A DNA stretch of 64,000 nucleotides from an uncultured Sphingomonadaceae bacterium (lineage in GTDB: Bacteria; Pseudomonadota; Alphaproteobacteria; Sphingomonadales; Sphingomonadaceae), in assembly GCA_947497455.1 (NCBI GenBank), contig CANMGU010000001.1, positions 1,827,386 through 1,891,385 on the forward strand. Reading direction: 5' to 3'. A model generated the notes under the pieces. The model made no database searches. It was not told the DNA's origin and worked only from the letters and a program-made list of their open reading frames with translations. Position 1 is the first letter of the stretch; the number at the start of each line of letters is the position of its first letter. Of the stretch, positions 48,384 to 57,283 are shown piece by piece. A program made the position numbers and the translations under genes.

Positions 48384-48403
48384 TAGGCGCAAAAGCGGAC
48401 GTT
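48384..48403. repeat. Dispersed repeat, right-arm half (GGCGCAAAAGCGGACGTT)
   Basis: Half of the short dispersed repeat found at five places in 48-63 kb. Only the AAAGCGGAC arm is present here, in the gap between convergent genes. Confidence 0.6.
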
Positions 48404-48468
48404 CCTATTTCTTGCAATGTTGACAAGAGTATATGTGAAAAATGTTCTACAAGCTCCGTGAACAGGCA

Positions 48469-49584
48469 TCAGAGGCTTGTTTCGGTTTCCGATAGATTAA
48501 GTTCGGGGCTGTCAACTACTCGAAGGACTTCATCTAACTGAAAAAATCTCTGTGGATGCCCTGCGCCCGCAGTCGTCGATCCTTTTGATACTGCCAATCG
48601 CGCGAAGGCAACTGCGCTCATTGCAGTGGCTCCATAATCAGATGGGGCTTGTAGAGAAATACATTTAACCACAGAACGCCCATCTGCCTCGCCGTGAGCC
48701 AATGCAATCATGGCGATAGGTTCCTTGCCCGAACGCCCAAGTTCTTTCAGCGCATTGACGACCTTCGCGAGTTTCATGCCGATGCTTTTGTCTACAAACA
48801 ATCTTAGTATCCCCATTTTGCGCAGCATGGAAATCAGTTTATCGAAGGACGAACTATCAAATCCCGTCCATAAGTTAACCTGCTGCACGCGTAGCTGGTT
48901 CGCAATGGTCAAACCTTCTTCAAAATCCACGAGACGGTGACTTTGACGACCAAGTGGCTCAGGGTAATCAAATTGTCGCTTCACACTAAAGCCGGGGACC
49001 TGACGTCTCTGATGTCCTTCTCGAAACTCTACCTTTCTGGAGAATGTGCCCATCATATCGGCGAGACCACTTGGCCCAACACTCGATTGAGTGCTCTGAC
49101 AAAGAGCAAGGTCTATACTCTCGACCCGATCAAGCAAGCTGGCCGCGCGTATGGCCATTAATCCTGAAAGGCCGGGCCACATTCCCGCCATAGTGAGCAA
49201 TGGAACGCCTGCCTTTATTGCATCACCATTTAGCTCGAGAACCCTTTTGATGAATTCTCGCTCTATCGTAACATCAATACATGGAACGCCCTTTTCCAAA
49301 CAAGCTTTTTGAATCATGGGATATTCTTGCGCAACACAGACGATGACAGCTGAGAGACTTGGATCGATAGCGTCACCAATGCTAATAGGATCACCTCGAT
49401 CAATCTCTCGAATAGCTGCAGCCTGGTAATCCTGCATCTGTTCTCTCGCTCGCTCAATGCGATGATCACCGAGAACCAGTGAAGTCGAGCTGCATTGTCT
49501 AGCGACTTCGGCACATACTTTTTGGCCGACGGCGCCTCCCGAACCGATCACGAATATGCGAGCCTGCTTAGGTTTACTTTCCAT
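48469..49584 (-). CDS. Saccharopine dehydrogenase-like NAD(P)-binding protein
   Basis: The 371-residue protein has a Rossmann N-terminus (ARIFVIGSGGAVGQKVCAEVARQ) and the Sacchrp_dh_NADP layout, with VPCIDVTIEREFIKRVLEL and LTMAGMWPGLSGLMAIRAAS. In the family this fold serves saccharopine reductases, carboxynorspermidine synthases and uncharacterised oxidoreductases. No lysine-pathway gene is adjacent, so the substrate is unknown. It is divergent from the DUF4336 gene, 46 bases away, and the pair may share a promoter region. Confidence 0.8.
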   Translation of the reverse strand: MESKPKQARIFVIGSGGAVGQKVCAEVARQCSSTSLVLGDHRIERAREQMQDYQAAAIREIDRGDPISIGDAIDPSLSAVIVCVAQEYPMIQKACLEKGVPCIDVTIEREFIKRVLELNGDAIKAGVPLLTMAGMWPGLSGLMAIRAASLLDRVESIDLALCQSTQSSVGPSGLADMMGTFSRKVEFREGHQRRQVPGFSVKRQFDYPEPLGRQSHRLVDFEEGLTIANQLRVQQVNLWTGFDSSSFDKLISMLRKMGILRLFVDKSIGMKLAKVVNALKELGRSGKEPIAMIALAHGEADGRSVVKCISLQAPSDYGATAMSAVAFARLAVSKGSTTAGAGHPQRFFQLDEVLRVVDSPELNLSETETSL

Positions 49585-49630
49585 GCTAGTTCTCCCAATA
49601 AGCGTAATAAATGGTTGGAATGGAACTATT

Positions 49631-50356
49631 ATGTCAGGCTATGAGCCGCTCAACAAGTTGAAGTATGTTGCCGATGGCGTCTGGATCGTTGATGGTCCTT
49701 CAATCCGTTTTTATGGTCTGCCGTTTTCGACTAGGATGACCATAATCCGCTTACCGAACGGCGATTTGTGGCTGCATTCGCCGACGAAATTACTGCCGGG
49801 GTTGAGGGATGAGGTCGCTGCGCTCGGTCGCGTAGCTCATTTGATCGCTCCAAACTGGATACATTATGCTTATATAGCGGAATGGGCAGCGGCTTTTCCA
49901 GAATCCACAGCTTGGGCTGCGCCTGGCGTACGCGAACGATCAACAAAGATGGGCATGGAAGCGTGTTTCGATCACGATCTGGAAACAGATCCACCGCTAG
50001 AATGGGCAAGCACTATTTCGCAAATGATAGTTTCGGGCAGCAAAATTCATCGCGAAACGGTGTTCTTCCATCATCCCTCACAAACATTGATCTTGACCGA
50101 CTTGATTGAAAATTTCGAAACAGAAAAAATACCGCTATGGATGCGTCCGCTTGCTTGGTTTGCCGGTATCCTCGACCCGGATGGCCAGCAGCCCTTCGAC
50201 ATGCGCTTGACGTTTAAAAAAGGTAAGATTGAGTTCGCTAAAGACGTTCGACGGATGATTGAATGGAGACCCGAACGGGTAATTCTGGCGCATGGGCGTT
50301 GGTATGTCAAAGATGGCGTGGCCGAACTGAAGCGTGCTTTTCGCTGGGCGCTTTGA
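49631..50356 (+). CDS. DUF4336 domain protein
   Basis: The protein is about 241 residues from the ATG at 49631. It matches DUF4336, whose members resemble metallo-beta-lactamase folds but have altered metal motifs: VWIVDGPSIRFYGLPFSTRMTI, LWLHSPTKL and VILAHGRWYVKDG are visible. The reaction is not known. It is close to and divergent from the saccharopine-dehydrogenase-like gene. Confidence 0.8.
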   Translation: MSGYEPLNKLKYVADGVWIVDGPSIRFYGLPFSTRMTIIRLPNGDLWLHSPTKLLPGLRDEVAALGRVAHLIAPNWIHYAYIAEWAAAFPESTAWAAPGVRERSTKMGMEACFDHDLETDPPLEWASTISQMIVSGSKIHRETVFFHHPSQTLILTDLIENFETEKIPLWMRPLAWFAGILDPDGQQPFDMRLTFKKGKIEFAKDVRRMIEWRPERVILAHGRWYVKDGVAELKRAFRWAL

Positions 50357-50404
50357 CAGCTGTACCAAGCAAAGCTGCTCGAGAATTTAAACATGATGTC
50401 TACT

Positions 50405-50464
50405 GTCCGCTTTCGGGATTCAGCAGTCATATCGTTACAGTCCTCTTAGGGCGCAAAAGTGGAC
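50405..50464. repeat. Dispersed repeat with both arms spread apart
   Basis: GTCCGCTTTCGGGATT at 50405-50420 and GGGCGCAAAAGTGGAC at 50449-50464 are the two arms of the dispersed repeat, the right arm carrying one base change. They would form a stem around a loop of about 30 bases, between convergent genes. Confidence 0.65.
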
Positions 50465-50494
50465 TCTAGCGATTTGGCATTGGGCTGAATTGGA

Positions 50495-51397
50495 CTATTT
50501 GACGGCGATCGACGATATCAAGCTCTTGGCTCCTGCGCTCACATATTCCCTATCAGGCTTTGGCTCGAGCGATTCCCTGACATCGCGATAATCGGCGGTC
50601 CACAATACGGGCCAATCGGGTAGGAACGTCTTGTGTGAATAATATCCTAGCATATGCTGGACGCGCGGTGAGAAATCCTGCGCGACTTCCCACGGTATGG
50701 TGATCGGATGCGCTTCTTCGGGCGTAAGCTGTGCCAATATGTAACTCATTTGAATTCCGAAACGCCATGTATCCGTCGAAATATTGGCGCCCGCGCCATG
50801 GATGGCCTTACCGGTGTAGAGCAGTGCAGACCCGGCGGGCATAACGGCCTGCACGACATCTTTCTCGTCCGCTTCGGACGAAAAGTCTTCCCAAAGATGG
50901 CTGCCGGGGACCACACGCGTTGCGCCATTTTCTTCGGTGAAGTCTGTAATGGCTAGCATTATACTCAACGTGCCTTCCGGTCCATCCTTACCGAGATCGT
51001 GGATCACTGGCCAATTGCCCACATCGCGATGAAGCATCTGTTCGGTTGAGCCTGGTCCGATGATCATCGCCTGACCGGTATTAAGCCAATAGTCGTTGGC
51101 AAAGGCGTCTTCTGCCCATTGATGCAGAAGATCATGATCGATCAGCTTGGCAAAAGACGGGGCTTTGGTCGCAAGACCGGCAAACCGCTTCGTCTGTTCA
51201 CCACAGAACATCTGCTTGATCGCTCCGCCTGACATGCCGGGCTCGAATCCGTCAGCATGCGGCTTGAGTTCAGCTACCAGAGTTTCGAGAAGATCGCTCG
51301 CGATAAAATTCTCGACGATGATCGCTCCATCTTCATTGATGGCGGCGATGATTTCTGCCGATGGGGCGTTGCTGTCAAAATGTCTGAGTTGGGTCAT
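50495..51397 (-). CDS. Phytanoyl-CoA dioxygenase family protein
   Basis: The protein is about 300 residues from the ATG at 51397, which has GAGGA upstream. It is an Fe(II)/2-oxoglutarate oxygenase of the PhyH family. The facial triad is visible as HRD in QMLHRDVGNW and the distal His in GKAIHGAGANIS, with the 2-oxoglutarate Arg in TWRFGIQMSYIL. It should hydroxylate a small molecule. It is the last gene of the six-gene operon led by the cupin dioxygenase, 63 bases after the NTF2-like gene. Confidence 0.87.
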   Translation of the reverse strand: MTQLRHFDSNAPSAEIIAAINEDGAIIVENFIASDLLETLVAELKPHADGFEPGMSGGAIKQMFCGEQTKRFAGLATKAPSFAKLIDHDLLHQWAEDAFANDYWLNTGQAMIIGPGSTEQMLHRDVGNWPVIHDLGKDGPEGTLSIMLAITDFTEENGATRVVPGSHLWEDFSSEADEKDVVQAVMPAGSALLYTGKAIHGAGANISTDTWRFGIQMSYILAQLTPEEAHPITIPWEVAQDFSPRVQHMLGYYSHKTFLPDWPVLWTADYRDVRESLEPKPDREYVSAGAKSLISSIAVK

Positions 51398-51460
51398 GAT
51401 ATGTCCTCGTTTAGATATATTGGGATTGATAAATTGTCCCCGGCCCATGGCCGGAGAGCG

Positions 51461-51856
51461 CTACTTCTGTCTGATCGCCGAATTCACTCCCGGGATGTCC
51501 CAGGCTTCTGCGATTTTTCCATCAACAATACGCCAAACCACTGCTGCATCGGTTTCAAATGATTGCCCATCCAGTGTCATATTAGGGAGTGCATGGACGA
51601 TGACGAATTCATTGCCGAGAGCATTAGCTTCCTTAAGTCTCACGTTGAATGTTCCGCCTGTAATTTCTGCAAGATCCTTGAAGAACTGTTTGAAACCATT
51701 CAATCCTTCATAGGTCTTGTTGATTTGTGGCAGATGCTTGTTGAAATAATGCCATTCAAAATCATCGACAAAATGATCCGCCGCCTCATCCAGCCGGTCC
51801 GGGATGAGCGGCGGAATGGAACTGATCATATCTACACTGGCTCTTTCGTCATTCAT
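51461..51856 (-). CDS. NTF2-like/SnoaL-type small protein
   Basis: The 131-residue protein has the cone-shaped NTF2 fold pattern: RLDEAADHFVDDFEWHYFNKHLP, YEGLNGFKQFFKDLAEI and DAAVVWRIVDGKIAEAWDIPG. SnoaL-like members bind or isomerise small organic molecules. Its start overlaps the stop of the dimethylformamidase-like gene by eight bases, so it is part of the same operon and may help process the same substrate. Confidence 0.8.
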   Translation of the reverse strand: MNDERASVDMISSIPPLIPDRLDEAADHFVDDFEWHYFNKHLPQINKTYEGLNGFKQFFKDLAEITGGTFNVRLKEANALGNEFVIVHALPNMTLDGQSFETDAAVVWRIVDGKIAEAWDIPGVNSAIRQK

Positions 51857-53432
51857 TGTAATTTCCTTTCGGGGCGTTTGGGCTCAACCCAAACCGGGTC
51901 ATGACATTGGTCGTGATTTTCTCGATAAATGGATCGTGAGCCGCAAGACCGTGGACCCATTCGGTGGTTCCCGCGTTAAACACTTCACCCTTGCCGCATT
52001 TGAAGCTGGCCATGACGGCATGGCCGCGCATTAGTTTTGCACGGGCCGTCGGGCTGTCTTCGCCAAATGTAACCCGCGTCAGGATTTCGCGATCTTCCAG
52101 CGGGATGACTTTGGGGAACGGGCTGCGATCCGATTCAGCGAGAGTGGCGGGAGTCATGGCGATGATTTCCAGATTCTCGGGAACGCCCAATCCGCCACCG
52201 GGTTTAGGCAAGCCATCGTCGCCAAACTGGATAGGGCAACCGTCATTTTCATAACCGATCAGGGGGACATTGCCGCCAATCACATCGCCATAATAAAGAT
52301 CGGTATCCTCCAGCGCCCAATGCGTGTCATTATAGATGGTGTAAGCCGCGCTCCCTCGAGCGGCACACATGGCAATGCGATGATAGCCGCCATAGAGGAA
52401 CGAAAGGCCAAGGAACCGTGCTTCCGGCGCTTCGAAGGCAGGATGAGACCACAGATGAGTCGCATCCTTACGGGTTGATGGATTGGCCCAAAGCGGATCC
52501 TTTTCTTCACCCGCCCACTTGTGCGCGACCATAGTCTGACCATCATCTTCCCAACGGATTTTCCAGTAGCAGGTGTTTCCGGAAAAACTGATGAGATTGC
52601 CACCCTGATTAACAAAATGTTCTATTCCAAAGCGTTGGTTGACCGACCAATATTCGCTGTGTCCAACAACCATCGCAGTGTCGTAGCCGAAAAGCGCATC
52701 GGGATTGGTCTCGAAATCATGATCGGTCAGGAAGTCAAGATCATAGCCATTTTCTTCGGCCCACTGGGTGAAGACTTGTTCCCATTTCTTCAGAAAACAC
52801 GCGGCACCATCATAGGGTGACGGCTTATGCTCGACCATCCATTCCATATTGCCGGGCATTGGCATCTGGCCAATATCGCGGGGTTCATAATTGATCAGAC
52901 GCGGCGGTTCGCCCGGCGGCGAAATAAGCCCCTGGGGATAGGGCCGCATGCGGGACAATCTACCAATCGCACCGTCACGCGATTCATCTGGCGTGACTTT
53001 GCCCTCCATCAGCGCAATCACATCGGCATAAGCGTTGCTCCCGCCCCAATAATTATAGGCTGCATAGGTATTTGTTGCGAGGATCAAAACGGCTTTGGCT
53101 TTGGCTGCTGAATCCGCTTTGCGGACGCAGATGAAATGCTGACTCTTCGAACCGTCCGGACCGGACAGGGTCAGGTCATAATATCCGGTTTGCCAATCTT
53201 CGCCGATTTCAAAAGTGAAGGTTTCTGGCCATTGGCATCCATTGGTGTCGGCATCTTCGGGAATTGGGTGATGGCCAATATCAATATCATCAAATTTGGC
53301 GACCTGCCTCACCTCGGCACCGATGCGAGAAATCGTCAGGGTGCATGGTGAGGCAGGTGCGCTCGCGAACAAGGTCACTGTCTCTCCCGGGGCAGCGCTT
53401 ACCTTGTTCGGATAAAACCATGGTCGATCCAT
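51849..53432 (-). CDS. N,N-dimethylformamidase large-subunit-like hydrolase
   Basis: The protein is about 527 residues from the ATG at 53432, with GGGAGAAG upstream; a longer in-frame start at 53555 lies inside the neighbouring gene. An N-terminal beta-sandwich (YPNKVSAAPGETVTLFASAPASP...) is followed by the dimethylformamidase-type catalytic domain, recognisable by DYDLTLSG-like strands, LILATNTYAAYNYWGGSNAY, FLTDHDFETNP, MVVGHSEYWS and FSGNTCYWKIRWE. Known members cleave the amide bond of N,N-dimethylformamide using iron. The chain is shorter than the known large subunit, and no small subunit gene is adjacent, so a different amide is likely. Confidence 0.82.
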   Translation of the reverse strand: MDRPWFYPNKVSAAPGETVTLFASAPASPCTLTISRIGAEVRQVAKFDDIDIGHHPIPEDADTNGCQWPETFTFEIGEDWQTGYYDLTLSGPDGSKSQHFICVRKADSAAKAKAVLILATNTYAAYNYWGGSNAYADVIALMEGKVTPDESRDGAIGRLSRMRPYPQGLISPPGEPPRLINYEPRDIGQMPMPGNMEWMVEHKPSPYDGAACFLKKWEQVFTQWAEENGYDLDFLTDHDFETNPDALFGYDTAMVVGHSEYWSVNQRFGIEHFVNQGGNLISFSGNTCYWKIRWEDDGQTMVAHKWAGEEKDPLWANPSTRKDATHLWSHPAFEAPEARFLGLSFLYGGYHRIAMCAARGSAAYTIYNDTHWALEDTDLYYGDVIGGNVPLIGYENDGCPIQFGDDGLPKPGGGLGVPENLEIIAMTPATLAESDRSPFPKVIPLEDREILTRVTFGEDSPTARAKLMRGHAVMASFKCGKGEVFNAGTTEWVHGLAAHDPFIEKITTNVMTRFGLSPNAPKGNYNE

Positions 53433-53454
53433 TTTTCTTCTCCCAGTCTGATGA

Positions 53455-54153
53455 TTATCGTGTTGCAGCTGGTTGTGACTGATCCCGCAGCAATGCGGCT
53501 CCCAGCCAGACCGACCAAAGTGGTGACAGTATGACAACCATTGCCAACGCGGCATCGGAAATTTCAGTCTGCCCTAAATGCGAAACGAAGAACTGGACGG
53601 TCCAGATTATGGCCAGGATGCCTGCGCCAATTGCCAGACCCTTTAACCCGGCGACGTAGAGAAGTTTTGCTAGACCACCCAACCAGATAGCGGCCAAGAT
53701 TGCCTCCAGCAGCCAGAAGCCCCGCCAGCTGCCACCGATGATTGCCTCCCAGGCGGCGGCTTGGCCAGGACTAGCAATATCATTGTGAAGAGCCTCAAAA
53801 GCGCCAGCCATATGGACCGCGCCGAATGCACCGAGCAGGCAATAGATCAAACCGCAGAGGAAGGCGATGTCCGTCAGGTTTTCGTCGATATGCCGAAGCG
53901 CCTTCCATGCATATATGATCAGCGGCAGGAAGATCAGATAGTAACCAAGAATGTCGGTCCACATTGCGGTGTAAAACAGGCTCGCTTGCTCGCCATCGAG
54001 GTTCATCATCTGCTGCCCATCATGGAAGATCGATACGTCACCGCCTGATGCGCTCATAAAAAGAAACTGCGTCAGATAAGCAAAAGGCAGAGAGAGAATG
54101 GCCGTGATAGCGGCAAGCTTTCGGCCTGGGATTTCAGAGTTTAGAGAAGACAT
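53455..54153 (-). CDS. Membrane protein, DUF4386-like
   Basis: The 232-residue protein has six to seven hydrophobic helices and no signal peptide. The pattern, with two hydrophobic blocks and a central GFWLLEAILAAIWLGGLAKLL, resembles DUF4386 membrane proteins of unknown function. Being inside the cupin/amidase operon, 22-26 bases from both neighbours, it may be the uptake or membrane component, but no transporter signature is visible. Confidence 0.7.
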   Translation of the reverse strand: MSSLNSEIPGRKLAAITAILSLPFAYLTQFLFMSASGGDVSIFHDGQQMMNLDGEQASLFYTAMWTDILGYYLIFLPLIIYAWKALRHIDENLTDIAFLCGLIYCLLGAFGAVHMAGAFEALHNDIASPGQAAAWEAIIGGSWRGFWLLEAILAAIWLGGLAKLLYVAGLKGLAIGAGILAIIWTVQFFVSHLGQTEISDAALAMVVILSPLWSVWLGAALLRDQSQPAATR

Positions 54154-54179
54154 TATGAGTATTCCTGTCCTGGCGCCAA

Positions 54180-55499
54180 TTAGGCGGCTTGTTTCAATTT
54201 TTCATGGTTTGGAAAATCTGAGAGTGCGTGATTGACGCTCCAAAGAGCGCTTTCCATATAGCCACCCGACATATAGTCGCCGCAAAACGACAGGCCCTTT
54301 CGCCGCTGGGCTGATTTCAGAAAATCGAGTGTCCGCGCATTGTGACCAACGGTTGCTTGTGGAACAGCATTGTGGTGGCGCGTGACTGAAAAACCCTCAA
54401 TGGCATTGTCAACTTTGGGCAAATAGGACGCAATATCTTTGCGAACGATGCGAGCCAGTTCTTCATCTGTCTTGTCGACCAGGGCAACTGATTTTGGATT
54501 GAGAATCCAGGCCTGCAATGTCGCTTTGCCAGACGGCGTATTGTCCGGGCTTTTCTGATGCGTATCGACGCAAAAGCTGACCGAACCTTCATTCTCGAAC
54601 GGCAGGAAGTAGGTCCAGACATCGTTCTCCAGCGGGCGATCCAGAAATAGTGAAACCAGTATAGCAGGCGGCATTTCGATACCGGAAAGGTAGGCTTTCT
54701 CCGTGGTCCATTCAGCAGGAACCAGCGCTGCCGCCTTGGTTGCAGGGGCCGCCAAGACAACATGGTCGGCATCAACCCGTTTTCCGCTTTCGAGAACAAG
54801 GCCTGTGGTTCGGCCATTTTCTTCGACCAGAGATTTGACCGGGCTATTATAGTGAATGGTCGCGCGTTTAGCGAGTTCGGCATGTAGCGTTGCGGTGCCG
54901 CCTTTGAGCGAGACATAACCCGTCAGCATCACGATTTTGACGAGGCGAAAAATCTGTAGCAGGTTGACTTTGGTGCTGTCTGGCTCGCTTAGCCCGCCGA
55001 TCAAGCTCATCATGCGAATGATGTGATCCTGGACAAATCTATTCGACGTTGTTTCCATTGCCAGTTGATTGTCATACGAAGCCATTGACGCATCCGCGGC
55101 AAATGTGTGTGAGCGATGTTTCAGCAACATACGCACCAGGTACCAGGCAACTTTCAAATTCCCTGAAATGCCGCCCGGATTGATCCAGGGCAAACGTGGG
55201 TTCAGCAGATAGGATTGATCTTGGCCTTTGCCTGTGAATACTCTGGTTTGGCCCTTGATGGTTTTCAACTTTGGTGTCAGCCCTAGTTCGTCAATCAATT
55301 TCAAACCAAATTCGTAATTGGTATGGAAATATTGCGATCCCACATCAGCCCAGTCGTCGGTGCCGGGCCGGTTCAACAGGCGCCCGCGTCCTCCAGCTCT
55401 CTCTGTCGCTTCGTAAATCTCGACCTGATGGCCAAGCTTTTGAAGTTCATGGCTTGCCGCCAATCCAGCGATTCCGGCACCGATAACTGCGACTTTCAT
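54180..55499 (-). CDS. FAD-dependent amine oxidase/phytoene desaturase-like oxidoreductase
   Basis: The 439-residue flavoprotein has the N-terminal dinucleotide site VIGAGIAGLAASHELQKLGHQVEIYEATERAGGRGRLL and the second FAD region HVVLAAPATKAAALVP. The C-terminal SFCGDYMSGGYMESALWS is typical of protoporphyrinogen-oxidase/amine-oxidase-like proteins. It could oxidise an amine or a C-C bond. It sits between the cupin and the membrane protein genes, with gaps of 24 and 26 bases, so it is probably an enzyme of the same catabolic pathway. Confidence 0.85.
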   Translation of the reverse strand: MKVAVIGAGIAGLAASHELQKLGHQVEIYEATERAGGRGRLLNRPGTDDWADVGSQYFHTNYEFGLKLIDELGLTPKLKTIKGQTRVFTGKGQDQSYLLNPRLPWINPGGISGNLKVAWYLVRMLLKHRSHTFAADASMASYDNQLAMETTSNRFVQDHIIRMMSLIGGLSEPDSTKVNLLQIFRLVKIVMLTGYVSLKGGTATLHAELAKRATIHYNSPVKSLVEENGRTTGLVLESGKRVDADHVVLAAPATKAAALVPAEWTTEKAYLSGIEMPPAILVSLFLDRPLENDVWTYFLPFENEGSVSFCVDTHQKSPDNTPSGKATLQAWILNPKSVALVDKTDEELARIVRKDIASYLPKVDNAIEGFSVTRHHNAVPQATVGHNARTLDFLKSAQRRKGLSFCGDYMSGGYMESALWSVNHALSDFPNHEKLKQAA

Positions 55500-55523
55500 T
55501 GGCCCTCTCCCAATCTTCGAATC

Positions 55524-56030
55524 TTAATATGAAAATGCAGCCGCTGCGCCGGGACGGATATAACGAGGCGCATCGCGGCCCATCATCTGGCAAACAGCCA
55601 ATATCGCCTGCTCAATTGATCCAGCGTCTGTGATGTCGATCAGATTGTCGTCGTCATCAAAGTTTACATTGGCTCCGCTGACCACCATGAAGCCTTCGGC
55701 ATTTTCTTGGGCATCTGCCGGAACCGAAAACTGGTGAATGGATCCACCCGGTTCGTAGAGATAGCTGCCGGCTGTCTGCTTATCTTCGGGATATTCGACA
55801 TAATTCCAGGTCCCCTTCGTGGTGAAGAAATGCACTGTGCCAGTGTGGAAATGGCGTGGCAGTAATGTTCCTGGGGGAAATTTTGCATAAAGAACCCAGG
55901 TGCCGTTTTCCGCATCCAGAAACAGTGGCTGCAGAAAATATCCGTCCGTGGGATGCTGAACGCCTTCCTGCTCGTTGATGTTGATGCTGAGCAGATGATC
56001 CTGGTGATTAATGACTTCCGGTAATGACAT
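55524..56030 (-). CDS. Cupin dioxygenase, 2,4'-dihydroxyacetophenone dioxygenase family
   Basis: The 168-residue single-domain cupin contains LPRHFHTGTVHFFTTKGTWNY (metal-binding HxH and Glu-equivalent region) and PGGSIHQF with the last His. The family includes DAD, an iron enzyme that cleaves the C-C bond of hydroxylated acetophenones. Aromatic side-chain cleavage is therefore suggested, but other cupins have this pattern. It is the first gene of the operon and lies 101 bases from the divergent AraC regulator. Confidence 0.82.
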   Translation of the reverse strand: MSLPEVINHQDHLLSININEQEGVQHPTDGYFLQPLFLDAENGTWVLYAKFPPGTLLPRHFHTGTVHFFTTKGTWNYVEYPEDKQTAGSYLYEPGGSIHQFSVPADAQENAEGFMVVSGANVNFDDDDNLIDITDAGSIEQAILAVCQMMGRDAPRYIRPGAAAAFSY

Positions 56031-56131
56031 TGTGCAAACCTCCTTGTTTCGATGTTCAAGGGTTTACGCTGGCAAAATGGGAGTCGACAGGTTAGCAGAG
56101 GACAATAAAGGATCATTTTCGGACAACGATT

Positions 56132-57145
56132 TTGCACTTTGACCTGGAAAATTTTGATCGCTCGGTTTTGTCTCTTCAATTGGCAAAGCTGATTGTCGCT
56201 GTGCTGAACGATCTGGGCATATCACCAAGCCAGCTTTTCGAGCATCTGGATTTCGATGAGCACAAGCTGGCACAGCAGGATGGATTTCTGAGTTTCAATC
56301 AGATGTTCGCGATGATCGATGCGGCGTTAAAATTGTCCCCTATTCCTTGGCTAGGACTAAAAGTCGGCGATTCCGAGACCGTCGGAACCTGGGGGGCCTT
56401 GGGCTATGCGATCATGAGCAGTGCCAATGAGATTGAGGCCGCAGCCATCGGTCCCAAATATTATCAGGCCGCGCCCAGTTTGATGCACAATTCATCCAGA
56501 GTGGAAAATGGCCGGCAAGGAATTCAGATGGATCCGATCTATCCGGTCGAACGGCTGGTTCCATTTTGTGTCGAAGAAAATATCGTTGGGATAATGCGAG
56601 TATCATCAGAATATCTTCAGGAACCATTGCAGCCGCTTGAAATTGAACTTAGCTATTCCAAGCCGGTTTATGCTCGCAAATATAGCCAATATTTCGATTG
56701 TCCCATTCACTATGATCGACCTCATAATATTGTCTGGACAAGGCCGCCCAAGGATCGGCCATTGCGAACCTCCGATTCAGCAAGCGCCGCAATTTGCCTG
56801 CAATTGGCCGAGCAGCTGGTTTCCCGTCATCGCGGAGAGGATGATTTCCTCCTGCAGGTTCGCCGCGAGTTGCTGAGAAGCCCTGGCAACATGCCCGATA
56901 TGGAGAAAGTCGCTTCGTCCATGGCGATGAGCTCACGTACGCTCCGCAGGAAGCTTGGCTCTCTAAGCACGTCATTCCGGAAACTCCAGGACGACGTCAG
57001 GAAAAACCTCGCTCTGGACTATCTCAAGAATACCGAGATGAATATAGATCAGATAGCCGCGCGGCTTGGTTATACGGAAACCACCAATTTTCGCCGTGCA
57101 TTCAAACATTGGACAGGATCGATGCCCAGTCGTTTTCGCAATTAG
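56132..57145 (+). CDS. AraC-family regulator of the adjacent catabolic operon
   Basis: The product is about 337 residues with a TTG start at 56132 preceded by GGAC; another start nearby is possible. The N-terminal 200 residues are of the Arabinose_bd type (OruR/ArgR-like), and the C-terminal domain has two helix-turn-helix motifs, AMSSRTLRRKLGSLSTSFR and IDQIAARLGYTETTNFRRAFKHWTGSMPSRFR. It is divergent from the cupin operon and is the natural candidate for its activator. Confidence 0.87.
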   Translation: MHFDLENFDRSVLSLQLAKLIVAVLNDLGISPSQLFEHLDFDEHKLAQQDGFLSFNQMFAMIDAALKLSPIPWLGLKVGDSETVGTWGALGYAIMSSANEIEAAAIGPKYYQAAPSLMHNSSRVENGRQGIQMDPIYPVERLVPFCVEENIVGIMRVSSEYLQEPLQPLEIELSYSKPVYARKYSQYFDCPIHYDRPHNIVWTRPPKDRPLRTSDSASAAICLQLAEQLVSRHRGEDDFLLQVRRELLRSPGNMPDMEKVASSMAMSSRTLRRKLGSLSTSFRKLQDDVRKNLALDYLKNTEMNIDQIAARLGYTETTNFRRAFKHWTGSMPSRFRN

Positions 57146-57283
57146 AAATGGATTATTGCGGAATAGAGACTTTGCGTAGGCAAATTTCCCAAACACTATT
57201 CAGCCAAAACGTGAATCGACAACCTAGCTGAATGTGCTTAGGCAAACTCGAACGCAATCGCAGTTTCATTTTTGGAGTTTAGT

